Assembly: GCA_002869145.1 (NCBI GenBank)
Contig: PKTM01000005.1
Span: 328 to 36,883 of the forward strand
Length of the DNA stretch: 36,556 nucleotides
Direction: 5' to 3'
Origin: Denitrovibrio sp.
GTDB lineage: Bacteria > Chrysiogenota > Deferribacteres > Deferribacterales > Geovibrionaceae
Shown: piece after piece, positions 1 through 7,896 of the stretch
Layout: every line of letters starts with the position of its first letter
Numbering within the stretch: the first letter of the stretch is position 1
Program-made: the position numbers and the translations under genes
The notes under the pieces: model-generated
Told to the model about the DNA's origin: nothing
Database searches by the model: none
Seen by the model: only the letters and a program-made list of their open reading frames with translations

Positions 1-774
1 GCCCGTTACTACTGTCTTTACTGTGTCTTTGATTCCAACTATCTCGATCTCTTCAGATACTTTTACTACACCACGCTCGATACGGCCGGTTACAACTGTT
101 CCACGACCGGATATTGAGAAAACGTCCTCAATTGGCATAATAAAAGGCTTGTCGATGTCACGCTCTGGCTCGGGAATGAAGTCATCAAGTGCTTTTACAA
201 GCTCCACTATCTTCTCTTCGTAAGCTGCGTCACCTTCAAGTGCCTTAAGTGCTGAACCCTGAATTATAGGGGTGTCATCACCAGGGAACTCGTAAGCGGA
301 AAGAAGATCTCTGATCTCAAGCTCTACAAGCTCAAGAAGCTCTTCGTCATCTACCATGTCACATTTGTTCATGAACACTACTATGTAAGGTACTCCTACC
401 TGACGAGCAAGAAGGATGTGCTCACGGGTCTGAGGCATTGGGCCGTCAGATGCACTTACAACAAGGATAGCGCCGTCCATCTGGGCTGCTCCGGTGATCA
501 TGTTCTTTACGTAGTCAGCGTGACCAGGACAGTCAACGTGTGCGTAGTGACGAACATCTGATTCGTACTCTACGTGCGCTGTCGCAATTGTGATTCCACG
601 CTCGCGCTCTTCTGGGGCCTTGTCGATGTTTGCGAAATCTACTGCATCGCAATAACCTTTTTTACTCAATACAGATGTCATTGCTGCTGTAAGAGTTGTT
701 TTACCGTGGTCTACGTGACCGATTGTGCCAACGTTTACGTGTGGCTTCTTTCTTTCAAATTTTGCCTTGGCCAT
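1..774 (-). CDS. tuf: Elongation factor Tu (5' part, runs off the window)
   Basis: This GTPase carries aminoacyl-tRNA to the ribosome. The first 258 codons are present (family usual length about 395), so the G domain is complete and domain 2 is cut by the window edge. Visible motifs are the P-loop GHVDHGKT, switch II DCPGH, the guanine-specificity NKCD and the later SALK. The ATG at 774 lies behind a strong GAGGAGG ribosome site. It follows four tRNA genes on the same strand with no promoter seen in between, so it is probably co-transcribed with them, as tufB is in E. coli. Confidence 0.97.
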   Translation of the reverse strand, partial: MAKAKFERKKPHVNVGTIGHVDHGKTTLTAAMTSVLSKKGYCDAVDFANIDKAPEERERGITIATAHVEYESDVRHYAHVDCPGHADYVKNMITGAAQMDGAILVVSASDGPMPQTREHILLARQVGVPYIVVFMNKCDMVDDEELLELVELEIRDLLSAYEFPGDDTPIIQGSALKALEGDAAYEEKIVELVKALDDFIPEPERDIDKPFIMPIEDVFSISGRGTVVTGRIERGVVKVSEEIEIVGIKDTVKTVVTG

Positions 775-798
775 CTTGATCTGTCCTCCTCAAGTCAA

Positions 799-872
<74 letters not shown>

Positions 873-939
873 AATATAAAAAAAACTAGACGTAACAGTA
901 TCGTCCGTCCAGGTTTCTATATAACCACTTTAAAAAAAG

Positions 940-1013
940 AGCGGGTAACGGGACTCGAACCCGTGACCCTCAGCTTGGAAGGCTGATGCTCTAGCCAACT
1001 GAGCTACACCCGC
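940..1013 (-). tRNA. tRNA-Gly (anticodon UCC)
   Basis: The minus strand folds as a cloverleaf with acceptor arms GCGGGTG/TACCCGC. The loop CTTCCAA (anticodon TCC) sits in a TCAGC/GCTGA stem, and the T-arm contains GGGTTCGAGTCCC. CCA is not encoded. Its place in the cluster matches E. coli glyT. Confidence 0.96.
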
Positions 1014-1022
1014 TTTAAAGTA

Positions 1023-1105
1023 TGGGGAGAGAAGGATTCGAACCTTCGAAGTCATACGACAACAGGTTTACAGCCTGCCCCCTTTGGCCACTTGGGTATC
1101 TCCCC
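1023..1105 (-). tRNA. tRNA-Tyr (anticodon GUA)
   Basis: This is a class II tRNA with a long variable arm. Acceptor arms are GGGGAGA and TCTCCCC, the anticodon is GTA in loop CTGTAAA, and the T-arm contains GGTTCGAATCC. The discriminator is A. Its place in the cluster matches E. coli tyrU. Confidence 0.96.
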
Positions 1106-1157
1106 TACACGTGCTCCGGCGTATTCACCGGATTACATTTTTCGCTTAAAACAAAAA

Positions 1158-1230
1158 AGCTGGTGATAGGACTTGAACCTACAACCTACTGATTACAAGT
1201 CAGTTGCTCTACCGTTTGAGCTACACCAGC
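1158..1230 (-). tRNA. tRNA-Thr (anticodon UGU)
   Basis: This is the first tRNA of the transcript. Acceptor arms are GCTGGTG and CACCAGC, the loop is CTTGTAA (anticodon TGT) in a CTGA/TCAG stem, and the T-arm contains GGTTCAAGTCC. It lies just downstream of a strong promoter and matches E. coli thrU. Confidence 0.96.
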
Positions 1231-1253
1231 TTACCCGATTCAAACGGAGGCAA

Positions 1254-1282
1254 ATATTATAATCTAACAGAACATATGTCAA
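1254..1282 (-). promoter_or_regulatory. Promoter of the tRNA-tuf operon, with A-tract upstream
   Basis: On the minus strand a perfect TTGACA (1282-1277) is followed by TATAAT at 15 bp or TAATAT at 17 bp. A run of ten A residues (1303-1294 on this strand) lies upstream of the -35 box, where an UP element would bind the alpha subunits. This is what a stable-RNA promoter is expected to look like. Confidence 0.75.
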
Positions 1283-1331
1283 GCTTTTTGTTCTTTTTTT
1301 TTTCAACTTCCTAAAAGTATATTCAATACTG

Positions 1332-1348
1332 AAAAATCTGTTTCAGAT
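1332..1348 (-). terminator. Short terminator-like hairpin after the aminotransferase gene
   Basis: At the aminotransferase stop codon the minus strand reads ATCTG-AAA-CAGAT followed by four T residues. The stem is only five pairs with a three-base loop, so the terminator would be weak. It could shield the tRNA promoter from readthrough. Confidence 0.4.
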
Positions 1349-2475
1349 CAGACATAAAACTCGCTAACAGTCCTGCACACCAGCTCGATTTCTTCCGGCT
1401 CCTTGTATGCGCACATAGGCAGGCTTATAACCTTTTTGCTCATGGCTTCGGTGACAGGAAAATCACCCTCTTTATAGCCTAAATCTGCAAACGCCTCCTG
1501 CATGTGGAGAGGTTTCGCGTAATGGATTGCGCATGGTATGCTGTTCTTCTGAAGATGAGCCATAAGTCCATCACGGTCTTCGGCCTGAAGAGTGAACTGC
1601 GCCCATACATGCACACTGTCCGGCATGATATAAGGCAAAACAATGTTGCCTGCTTCTGCCAAAGGCTTAAGCAGCTGAATGTACTTATCTGCAGCTTTAT
1701 TTCTGTTTTTTATCTCTGTATTTACGAATCGGTCAAACTTGGCGTTCAGCACAGCGCACTGCATGCTGTCCAGCCTTCCGTTCATACCTATTATTTTATG
1801 ATTATACATTTCGTTTTGTCCATGGTTGCGCAGCCAGTTAAGCTTAAGGTCTAGCTCTGCATCAGATGTAAAAACCATACCGCCGTCACCGTAGCAGCCT
1901 AAAGGTTTAGCTGGGAAAAATGATGTTGTTGAGATATCGCCCTGCGAACACGCATTAGCACCCTTGTATGCAGCTCCGAAAGATTGCGCAGCATCCTGAA
2001 TAAGAAACATGTCACGGCCTTTCATAACATCTCTTATTGAGTCATAGTCAGCGCACTGACCGTAAAGGTCAACGGTGATAACTCCACGAAGCTTCTCTTT
2101 TGGAATGTCTGTGGTTTCGAGAAGTTCTGCAAATTTCTTCGGACATATATTGTATGTATCAGGGTCAATGTCAACAAATACAGTTTTTGCGCCAACAAGG
2201 GCTATAGCCTCTGCTGTAGCTATGAACGTGAAAGGTGTGGTTACAACATAATCTCCCAGACCCACATCGTAGGCCATCAGAGCAAGAACAAGCGCATCAG
2301 TACCGGAACTGCACGCCTTTGCAAATTTCGCACCAGTAAATTCTGTGCACTTTTTTTCGAGCTCAGAAACTTCCGGGCCTCCCACATAAAACCCATGCTC
2401 AAGCACCTTGGCAATGGCATTATCTATATCTGGTTTAAGATCACTATATTGTTTTTTTAGATTACAAAATTGCAT
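1348..2475 (-). CDS. wbpE: DegT/DnrJ/EryC1-family sugar aminotransferase, WbpE-like
   Basis: This PLP-dependent enzyme puts an amino group on a nucleotide-linked keto-sugar. The 375 residues resemble WbpE, which acts on a UDP-keto-hexuronic acid in O-antigen synthesis. Family marks are SSGTDAL near residue 57, DLYGQCAD, the DAAQSFGA aspartate motif, and SFFPAKPLGCYGDGG with the PLP-binding lysine. The ATG has a CGGAGA ribosome site and a good promoter upstream. No other sugar-nucleotide genes are adjacent, so the exact substrate is inferred; FdtB- or VioA-type chemistry is possible. Confidence 0.85.
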   Translation of the reverse strand: MQFCNLKKQYSDLKPDIDNAIAKVLEHGFYVGGPEVSELEKKCTEFTGAKFAKACSSGTDALVLALMAYDVGLGDYVVTTPFTFIATAEAIALVGAKTVFVDIDPDTYNICPKKFAELLETTDIPKEKLRGVITVDLYGQCADYDSIRDVMKGRDMFLIQDAAQSFGAAYKGANACSQGDISTTSFFPAKPLGCYGDGGMVFTSDAELDLKLNWLRNHGQNEMYNHKIIGMNGRLDSMQCAVLNAKFDRFVNTEIKNRNKAADKYIQLLKPLAEAGNIVLPYIMPDSVHVWAQFTLQAEDRDGLMAHLQKNSIPCAIHYAKPLHMQEAFADLGYKEGDFPVTEAMSKKVISLPMCAYKEPEEIELVCRTVSEFYV

Positions 2476-2560
2476 ATACCTTATTCTCCGGTTATGTACT
2501 GTTTTAAATAACTATTAAATGACATGTCGCTTAAGATTTGGTTCATTAGTCATTAAGGAA

Positions 2561-2589
2561 TCTATATTTGAAGCAAATCCTCCAGTCAA
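2561..2589 (-). promoter_or_regulatory. Promoter of the aminotransferase gene
   Basis: On the minus strand TTGACT (2589-2584), a 17-bp spacer and TATAGA (2566-2561) form a good sigma-70-type promoter about 85 bp before the start codon. The gene is therefore probably transcribed apart from the upstream ArsR gene. Confidence 0.6.
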
Positions 2590-2643
2590 ACAAAGGAAAT
2601 AAAAATGGATCAGCTCACAATATGCTCTTCAGCGGTCAAAAAC

Positions 2644-2994
2644 CTATCTGTCGGAATGCTCCATCCCCTTTTCAATAAGAGCACGGACGGCTTCTGAGTT
2701 CAAGCTGTAAAAGACCTGTTTACCGGCCTTCTTCCAGTTAACCAGTCTGGAGTTACGCAGAATGCGGAGCTGGTGTGAAACAGCGGACTGTGAAACACCT
2801 GTAAGTTCAGATATATCCTGCACGCAAAGCTCTGAGAGCGACAACACATAAAGTATCTTGACTCTGGTGAAATCGGACAGCAGCTTAAAAGTATCCGCAA
2901 GCCCCTTAAGCGAGTCGTCAGAAAGCATTTTTCCTCTTAACTCTGATAAAAGATCCTCGTGCGGTTCAGAAAGTTGAAAAATATCATCAGTCAT
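2644..2994 (-). CDS. ArsR/SmtB-family metal-type repressor
   Basis: A 116-residue winged-helix dimeric repressor of SmtB/ZiaR type. The recognition helix region SAVSHQLRILRNSRLV is nearly the SmtB consensus, and ELCVQD keeps the helix-3 cysteine and aspartate of metal-sensing members. At the helix-5 site, SmtB has Asp/His and His/Glu. Only one His (EHSD, near the C-terminus) is obvious here, so that site looks incomplete. No metal transporter lies alongside, so the target is unknown; autoregulation of its AT-rich promoter is likely. Family sure, ligand unsure. Confidence 0.85.
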   Translation of the reverse strand: MTDDIFQLSEPHEDLLSELRGKMLSDDSLKGLADTFKLLSDFTRVKILYVLSLSELCVQDISELTGVSQSAVSHQLRILRNSRLVNWKKAGKQVFYSLNSEAVRALIEKGMEHSDR

Positions 2995-3029
2995 GACATA
3001 CCCTCACATGTACAGTTATTCAATTATTT

Positions 3030-3058
3030 ATATTATATATGTCAACTAACCCTGTCAA
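3030..3058 (-). promoter_or_regulatory. Promoter of the ArsR gene
   Basis: On the minus strand TTGACA (3058-3053), 17 bp, TAATAT (3035-3030). A second TTGACA (3045-3040) lies inside the spacer. The region is AT-rich, and I do not see a clear 12-2-12 ArsR operator palindrome. Confidence 0.45.
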
Positions 3059-3119
3059 CGATATATTGCTTATTGACTTATATTATCAATACTCCATAAT
3101 AGAAAGTTGGTGCTGGTGC

Positions 3120-3168
3120 ACTGCTTTATTGGCAAACGGCAGTTTAAGACTGCCCTTACTGCCTTTTT
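3120..3168 (+). promoter_or_regulatory. Candidate attenuator or short RNA with alternative hairpins
   Basis: GGCAGT (3138-3143) can pair with ACTGCC at 3149-3154 (loop TTAAG) or with ACTGCC at 3158-3163. The second choice runs straight into TTTTT (3164-3168), which makes a terminator. A third partner, ACTGC at 3120-3124, can pair with GCAGT on the 5' side. This resembles an attenuator, or the end of a short RNA of about 60 nt starting near 3109. Folding was judged by eye. Confidence 0.35.
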
Positions 3169-3278
3169 AAACGATAGCAAAGCGTAATTATTTTTGTCAT
3201 GGCGAAAGCCAAAGGATTAACGAAGCAACCATATGGTCTATTAACGGCACAATGTCTGCTTCCAAAAGCTCGCAGTGA

Positions 3279-3307
3279 CTGAAAAACCGCTTTAAAGAAT
3301 ATATAAT
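3279..3307 (+). promoter_or_regulatory. Possible promoter of the ybaB-recR operon
   Basis: CTGAAA, 17 bp and a perfect TATAAT (3302-3307) lie just ahead of ybaB. The leader would be very short, with GGAG at 3314-3317 as the ribosome site. The -35 box is weak. Confidence 0.4.
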
Positions 3308-3325
3308 AGATTTGGAGTATTATTT

Positions 3326-3640
3326 ATGAACATTCAGCAAATGATGAAACAGGCTCAGAAGATGCAGAAAAAGATGGAAGAAGCTCAGGAAGAGGCTGCC
3401 AGAGAAGTGGTTGAGGCCACAGCAGGCGGCGGAATGGTTGCTGTTAAAGTAAACGGCAAACAGGAACTGGTAAGCATCACCATCGAAAAGGATGTGGTAG
3501 ACCCCGAAGATGTCGAAATGCTTCAGGATCTTGTCCTTGCCGCTGTTAACGAGGGGCTTAAAAAATCTCAGGAAGTTGTACAGGAAAAAGTATCATCCGT
3601 CACAGGCGGAATGGGTCTTAACATACCCGGCTTATTCTAG
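3326..3640 (+). CDS. ybaB: YbaB/EbfC nucleoid-associated protein
   Basis: A 104-residue DNA-binding dimer of the YbaB/EbfC family. It has the N-terminal coiled-coil helix ([18 protein letters not shown]), then the beta sheet with [18 protein letters not shown], and a C-terminal helix and glycine-rich tail. Length is typical. GGAG precedes the ATG by eight bases. It sits nine bases before recR, the usual pairing; dnaX, the common third member, is not next to it here. Confidence 0.93.
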   Translation: MNIQQMMKQAQKMQKKMEEAQEEAAREVVEATAGGGMVAVKVNGKQELVSITIEKDVVDPEDVEMLQDLVLAAVNEGLKKSQEVVQEKVSSVTGGMGLNIPGLF

Positions 3641-3649
3641 CAAACTATC

Positions 3650-4243
3650 ATGAAAAACAGGATTTTTGAGCGCTGCGTTGGCGAGCTCTCAAAACTTCCG
3701 GGTATAGGCAGGAAAACAGCAGCACGATTAGCCCTTCATATTCTGAAGACAGATGCTGAGCATGTTAAATCTCTCGCCGAAAGCCTTGTGGAGCTAAAAG
3801 AGAAGACCGTCTTCTGTAAAATCTGCGGAAACATGTCAGAAACCGAAACATGCCACATATGCACGGACGATTACCGAAACCGTTCCCAGCTTTGTGTGGT
3901 GGAAGAGGCGAAGGATATTTACATCCTTGAGGCTACAGGTTTTTTTCGTGGTTTATACCACGTGCTCGGCGGGCGGATTTCCCCTCTGGACGGCATTGGA
4001 CCAGATGAACTTCGCATTGAAGAGCTTCTTCAGCGCACAAAAGACGGCAGTGTCACAGAAGTTATACTTGCCACCAACCCGGACATAGAGGGCGAAACAA
4101 CAGCCATATACCTCTCGAAACTCCTGAAAAAAAATAATCTGAAAATAACTAAGATTGCCAGTGGAATACCAATAGGTACCAATCTGGAATACACCGACGA
4201 GATAACATTGCTCAAAGCAATGGAGCAGCGCAAAGACTTTTAA
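3650..4243 (+). CDS. recR: Recombination protein RecR
   Basis: RecR works with RecO/RecF to load RecA on gapped DNA. The 197 residues match the usual length of about 198. In order: an N-terminal helix-hairpin-helix (LPGIGRKTAARLALHIL), a four-cysteine zinc site (CKIC and CHIC, near residues 57-72), a Toprim domain starting at LCVVEEAKDIYILE, and the Walker-B-like ATNPDIEGETTA. It follows ybaB closely in one operon. Confidence 0.97.
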   Translation: MKNRIFERCVGELSKLPGIGRKTAARLALHILKTDAEHVKSLAESLVELKEKTVFCKICGNMSETETCHICTDDYRNRSQLCVVEEAKDIYILEATGFFRGLYHVLGGRISPLDGIGPDELRIEELLQRTKDGSVTEVILATNPDIEGETTAIYLSKLLKKNNLKITKIASGIPIGTNLEYTDEITLLKAMEQRKDF

Positions 4244-4294
4244 CAGCCGTAAAACTTCGGGTGACGGCAGGTAAAAACGCTGCAGGGTTAAAAA

Positions 4295-5818
4295 ATGTCT
4301 AAAGAGATAATAGTAAATTCGACTTTAAATGAAGTGAGGGTAGCCATACTGGAAAACGGCAACCCATCAGAGATATATGTAGAACGTGCTCATAGTAAAA
4401 ATGTAGCAGGCAATATATATAAAGGGCGTGTCATAAAGGTACTCCCGGGGATACAGTCTGCATTTGTTGATGTGGGGCTGCCTAAAGCGGCATTCCTGCC
4501 TGCTGCGGACGTTTATGTGGAGAAAGGCGAGCGGGTAAGCTTCCTCGAATCAAGCATAGACGGCGGCGAACGTGAGGTGGCAGATATCGAGCTTAACGGC
4601 GAAGAACCTCAGGAGATTCCACCCATAGAGGATATGATCAAAGAGGGTCAGGATATCGTCGTTCAGGTAGCCAAAGAATCTATAGGACAAAAAGGTGCAA
4701 GACTTACAACTCATCTCACCGTTCCGGGGCGATATATCGTTCTTATGCCCGGCTACGAACATGTGGGAGTCTCCAGAAAGATAGAAGACGATCAGGAGAG
4801 AGACCGCCTCAGAGATGTGCTTAAAAAGATAAAAACAGATAACATGGGGCTCATTGCAAGAACAGTCTCTGCCGGACACGACGAAGAGGAACTGCGGTCA
4901 GACTTCGACTATCTCTCCAGACTCTGGACAAAGATACGCGACAAGATGACCAACAAAGCACCGCATCTCATATACGAAGACCACGGGCTTATCTTTCGCA
5001 TCCTGCGTGATGCGGCAACAGCAGATGTCAGTAATATAGTTATAGACAACAAAGCTGATTTTTTAAAAATAAAATCTTTTCTGAGGGAATTTCTTCCGGA
5101 TATGAACATGGAAGTAACACTCTTCACCAACGACATACCCATTTTTGACTACTATAATATAGAGATAGAGATAGGCCGCATACTGGATAAAAAAGTCTGG
5201 CTGAAATCTGGCGGGTACATCATTATCGATCAGGCGGAAGCACTTACTGTCATTGATGTAAATACTGGCAAATTTGTTGGAAAACGAAACTTTGAAGATA
5301 CAATCCTTAAAACAAATCTGGAGGCATCCAAAGAGATAGCCTGGCAGCTTAAACTAAGAAACATCGGCGGTATCATAATTGTCGATTTCATAGACATGGC
5401 AAAAGAGGAAAACAAGCAAAAGGTTCTGAAGGCTCTGGAACACGAGATGAAAAACGACCGTGCAAAAGCATCTGTGGTAAACATCTCCCCCCTCGGTCTG
5501 GTGGAGATAACCAGAAAGCGTGTTCAGGAATCCCTTTCACGGGTGCTCTCAGAAGCATGCCCTTACTGTGAAGGCCGTGGACTGGTTAAAAGCAAGCTTA
5601 CCATATGCTACGATATTCTGCGTGAAGTGAGGCGTATAGCACCTTTCTTCCGAAATAGAAAAATAATCATAGAGGCACACCCTGATGTGGTTGATCTCTT
5701 ACTTGACGAAGAGAAGGAATCACTGGACGAGATAGAGCTTATGATGAGTGTCTCAGCTGAGGTTACTCCGAACGAAAACCTTCACATTCACGACTACGAA
5801 GTAAGCCCGGCTACCTAA
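4295..5818 (+). CDS. rng: Ribonuclease G/E family endoribonuclease
   Basis: A single-strand endoribonuclease that matures rRNA and turns over mRNA. The 507 residues are a little longer than E. coli RNase G (489). In order: an S1 domain (GNIYKGRVIKVLPGIQSAFVD, near 38-58) with an acidic insertion of roughly 15 residues near 80-105; catalytic aspartates in VIDVNTGKFVG and IIIVDFIDM; and the zinc-link CPYCEGRG near 425. It lacks RNase E's long scaffold tail. A 51-bp gap from recR holds a GCCGT/ACGGC hairpin at about 4246-4268 and an AGGG ribosome site. Confidence 0.93.
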   Translation: MSKEIIVNSTLNEVRVAILENGNPSEIYVERAHSKNVAGNIYKGRVIKVLPGIQSAFVDVGLPKAAFLPAADVYVEKGERVSFLESSIDGGEREVADIELNGEEPQEIPPIEDMIKEGQDIVVQVAKESIGQKGARLTTHLTVPGRYIVLMPGYEHVGVSRKIEDDQERDRLRDVLKKIKTDNMGLIARTVSAGHDEEELRSDFDYLSRLWTKIRDKMTNKAPHLIYEDHGLIFRILRDAATADVSNIVIDNKADFLKIKSFLREFLPDMNMEVTLFTNDIPIFDYYNIEIEIGRILDKKVWLKSGGYIIIDQAEALTVIDVNTGKFVGKRNFEDTILKTNLEASKEIAWQLKLRNIGGIIIVDFIDMAKEENKQKVLKALEHEMKNDRAKASVVNISPLGLVEITRKRVQESLSRVLSEACPYCEGRGLVKSKLTICYDILREVRRIAPFFRNRKIIIEAHPDVVDLLLDEEKESLDEIELMMSVSAEVTPNENLHIHDYEVSPAT

Positions 5819-5860
5819 AACACATAAGAAGATTCATAGTGACTAACAGGAATAGATGTA

Positions 5861-6451
5861 ATGTATGATAGAAAAGATGCCTTTTACAAAAAGGCAAAAA
5901 TGGAAGGTTTTAAGTCGAGAGCGGCTTATAAACTGCTTGAACTAAATAAAAAACATGCCCTTTTCAGAAGCGGCGACACTGTGCTCGATATAGGCTGTGC
6001 ACCTGGCGGCTGGGTGCAGGTAGTGCTTCAACAGAAAAAATCTATAGTTGTAGGCGTTGACCTGCTTGAGGTGATGAACCTCGAAGATACCCGTTTCACA
6101 TTTATACAAGGGGATATCACTGAACAGGCAACTGTGGAACAAGTGCTTGAGGCTGCTCCGGTCTATGACTGTGTTGTTTCTGATGCTGCTCCGAACACAT
6201 CCGGTTCAAAACTGCTTGACCACGTAAACTCGGTTGATTTAGTGCGTTTAATATACTCCTTCACAAAAAAAGTGCTTAAAAAAGGGGGCAACTTCACATT
6301 TAAAGTCTTTGAAGGGGAGGACAGGTCAGATCTGGTAAAAGATATTAAGAAAGATTTCGATTTTTGCAAAATGCTGAGACCTGAGGCCACCAGAAAGAAA
6401 TCATTCGAAATGTATATAGTACTGAAAGGTTTTAAAGGGAATAATGAATAA
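5861..6451 (+). CDS. rlmE: 23S rRNA 2'-O-ribose methyltransferase RlmE (FtsJ/RrmJ)
   Basis: This enzyme methylates U2552 of 23S rRNA late in 50S assembly. The 196 residues show SRAAYKLLELNKK (first catalytic Lys), SAM motif I DIGCAPGGWVQV, the catalytic Asp in SDAAPNTSG, the catalytic Lys in FTFKVFEG, and the final Glu in KKSFEMYIV, so the K-D-K-E set is complete. Its last eight bases overlap larB. Confidence 0.95.
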   Translation: MYDRKDAFYKKAKMEGFKSRAAYKLLELNKKHALFRSGDTVLDIGCAPGGWVQVVLQQKKSIVVGVDLLEVMNLEDTRFTFIQGDITEQATVEQVLEAAPVYDCVVSDAAPNTSGSKLLDHVNSVDLVRLIYSFTKKVLKKGGNFTFKVFEGEDRSDLVKDIKKDFDFCKMLRPEATRKKSFEMYIVLKGFKGNNE

Positions 6452-7220
6452 TAACGATGTAAAAAAAATGCTCGAACAGCTTCAAAATGGCGAAATACAA
6501 ATAGATGAGGCCACTGAAAGCCTATGCTCGTTTATGGATTTTGGCCATGTCAAACCGGACACATCCAGAAACAAAAGACTGGGGTTTGACGAGGTAATAT
6601 ACGGTAAAGCGAAAACTGTACAGCAAATTTCAGATATAGCTGAGAAATATATAGAGAACAACCTTAACTTTGTATGCACCGGACTGGACGAAAAAAAGAT
6701 ATCAGAGCTTGAAAAAAAATTCCCTGAGTTCATCTTTAACTTTGAAGCGGGAATCATGAAACGCATACTAAAGCCGGCTGTAAGAAAAACCGGAAGCGTT
6801 GCTGTGATAACCGCTGGTACATCTGACATGAAAACAGCTCTTGAAGCATCTGAGATACTGGACATATGCGGTGTGGATTCAAAACTTTACGCCGACATAG
6901 GTGTGGCAGGAATCCATAGATTCTTTAGCGCCAGCAAAAACATCAAAGATGCAGATGTAATAATTGTCATCGCCGGTATGGAGGGCGCGCTCCAATCCAT
7001 CACAGGTGGACTTTTCCGCAAACCGGTAATAGCAGTACCCACCTCCACAGGCTACGGAGCAGCTCTGTCAGGTTTTACAGCACTCTTTGCTATGCTCTCA
7101 AGCTGTGCAAACGGGATAACAGTTGTAAACATAGACAACGGATTCGGTGCCGCTATGGCGGCTCTGCGTATAATCAACCTTCTTCAGGAGGAAGCTGATG
7201 GAACTGAAACAGGCGATTGA
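6444..7220 (+). CDS. larB: LarB, nickel-pincer cofactor synthesis carboxylase
   Basis: LarB carboxylates and hydrolyses nicotinic acid adenine dinucleotide, the first step to the nickel-pincer nucleotide of lactate racemase-type enzymes. The 258 residues carry the PurE-like C-terminal half: VITAGTSD, IAGMEGALQSITGGL, VIAVPTSTGYGA and VVNIDNGFGAA. The N-terminal half includes GFDEVIYGKAKT. No larC, larE or larA is in the window, so the pathway must be finished elsewhere. It overlaps rlmE by 8 bases and the next gene by 23. Confidence 0.93.
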   Translation: MNNNDVKKMLEQLQNGEIQIDEATESLCSFMDFGHVKPDTSRNKRLGFDEVIYGKAKTVQQISDIAEKYIENNLNFVCTGLDEKKISELEKKFPEFIFNFEAGIMKRILKPAVRKTGSVAVITAGTSDMKTALEASEILDICGVDSKLYADIGVAGIHRFFSASKNIKDADVIIVIAGMEGALQSITGGLFRKPVIAVPTSTGYGAALSGFTALFAMLSSCANGITVVNIDNGFGAAMAALRIINLLQEEADGTETGD

Positions 7221-7821
7221 ACAAAGACGCTCCATAAACTTTTTTGACACAGAAAAGAAGATAGACACTGACACTATAAACAAAATTCTGGAGCTGGCAT
7301 CACTTGCCCCTTCCAGCATGAACCTTCAGCCGTGGAAAGTGCTTACAGTTGTGTCGGATGAAAAGAAAGAACTGCTTAAAAGTGCTGCTTTCAACCAGCC
7401 GAAAGTAACAGAAGCCTCTGCTGTTTTTGTTTTGCTTGGAGATCTGGATTATATGGAAAAAAACATAGACGCAACTCTGGGAAGTATGGTTGAACTTGGG
7501 TATATGGATAAAGATGCTGCTGAAGTCATGGCTGGGAAAGCTCTTGGTGCACACGGCGCGCCTGATTCAGAAAAAAGATACAAAAACGCAATATTAAACA
7601 CCTCAATTTTCGGGATGAATCTCATGTATGCCTGTTTAGCATATGGTGTGGAAACTCACCCTATGGGAGGATTTGACCCGAAAGAGCTAAAAGCTAAATT
7701 TGGTTTATCTAACAGACTTATACCTGTCATGCTCATTGCAGCTGGTTACCTTAGCCCTGAAAAAACTTTAAAACCGCGTGTAAAAAGATTGTTACCGAAA
7801 GACTTTAATCATATATTATGA
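7198..7821 (+). CDS. Nitroreductase-family flavoprotein
   Basis: An FMN-dependent NAD(P)H oxidoreductase of the NfnB/NfsB fold, 207 residues. Visible marks are the N-terminal IEQRRSINFF (FMN phosphate arginines), ASLAPSSMNLQPWKV (flavin and substrate loop) and the C-terminal MLIAAGYLSPE. The start is set by GGAGG inside the end of larB. The substrate cannot be told from sequence; quinones, nitro compounds or other electron acceptors are all possible. The 23-base overlap with larB suggests translational coupling. Confidence 0.87.
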   Translation: MELKQAIEQRRSINFFDTEKKIDTDTINKILELASLAPSSMNLQPWKVLTVVSDEKKELLKSAAFNQPKVTEASAVFVLLGDLDYMEKNIDATLGSMVELGYMDKDAAEVMAGKALGAHGAPDSEKRYKNAILNTSIFGMNLMYACLAYGVETHPMGGFDPKELKAKFGLSNRLIPVMLIAAGYLSPEKTLKPRVKRLLPKDFNHIL

Positions 7822-7861
7822 TATTATATTTATAGATTCATTTTTATTATAAGCAGAAAGA

Positions 7862-7896
7862 GACAAATATTTTATTGGTGACAAACACTTTATTGG
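7862..7896 (+). repeat. Tandem 18-bp direct repeat in the DUF134 promoter
   Basis: GACAAATATTTTATTGG (7862-7878) and GACAAACACTTTATTGG (7880-7896) match at 15 of 17 positions with an 18-bp period. The second copy lies across the -35/spacer of the likely promoter (TTGGTG 7875-7880, 18 bp, TAAAAT 7899-7904). That is a natural place for a repressor. Autoregulation by the DUF134 protein is a guess. Confidence 0.7.

Larger units (their letters stand above)
2995..3325. other. 331-bp gap between arsR and ybaB: promoters and hairpins, no gene
   Basis: This gap holds, in order: the minus-strand arsR promoter; a plus-strand promoter-like pair (TTGACT 3073-3078, 18 bp, TAATAG 3097-3102); a run of competing hairpins ending in TTTTT (3120-3168); a stretch near 3188-3222 that weakly resembles dispersed repeats of the GTCATTGCG...GAAGCAA type; and a ybaB promoter near 3279-3307. 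No open frame with a ribosome site was found. It is not a 4.5S RNA: the conserved GGAAGCAGC-type loop is absent. Confidence 0.5.

Noticed and set aside
3245-3260. Sigma-54-like site: GG and GC ten bases apart (CGGCAC...CTGCT) before ybaB
   Set aside because: It has the GG-N10-GC spacing but one mismatch in each box, no enhancer-binding regulator nearby, and such matches arise by chance. The TATAAT at 3302 is a simpler explanation.
3061-3325. Signal recognition particle RNA or other known structured RNA upstream of ybaB
   Set aside because: This gene is often near dnaX-recR in other bacteria, but the conserved GGAAG...AGCAG loop core is not present.
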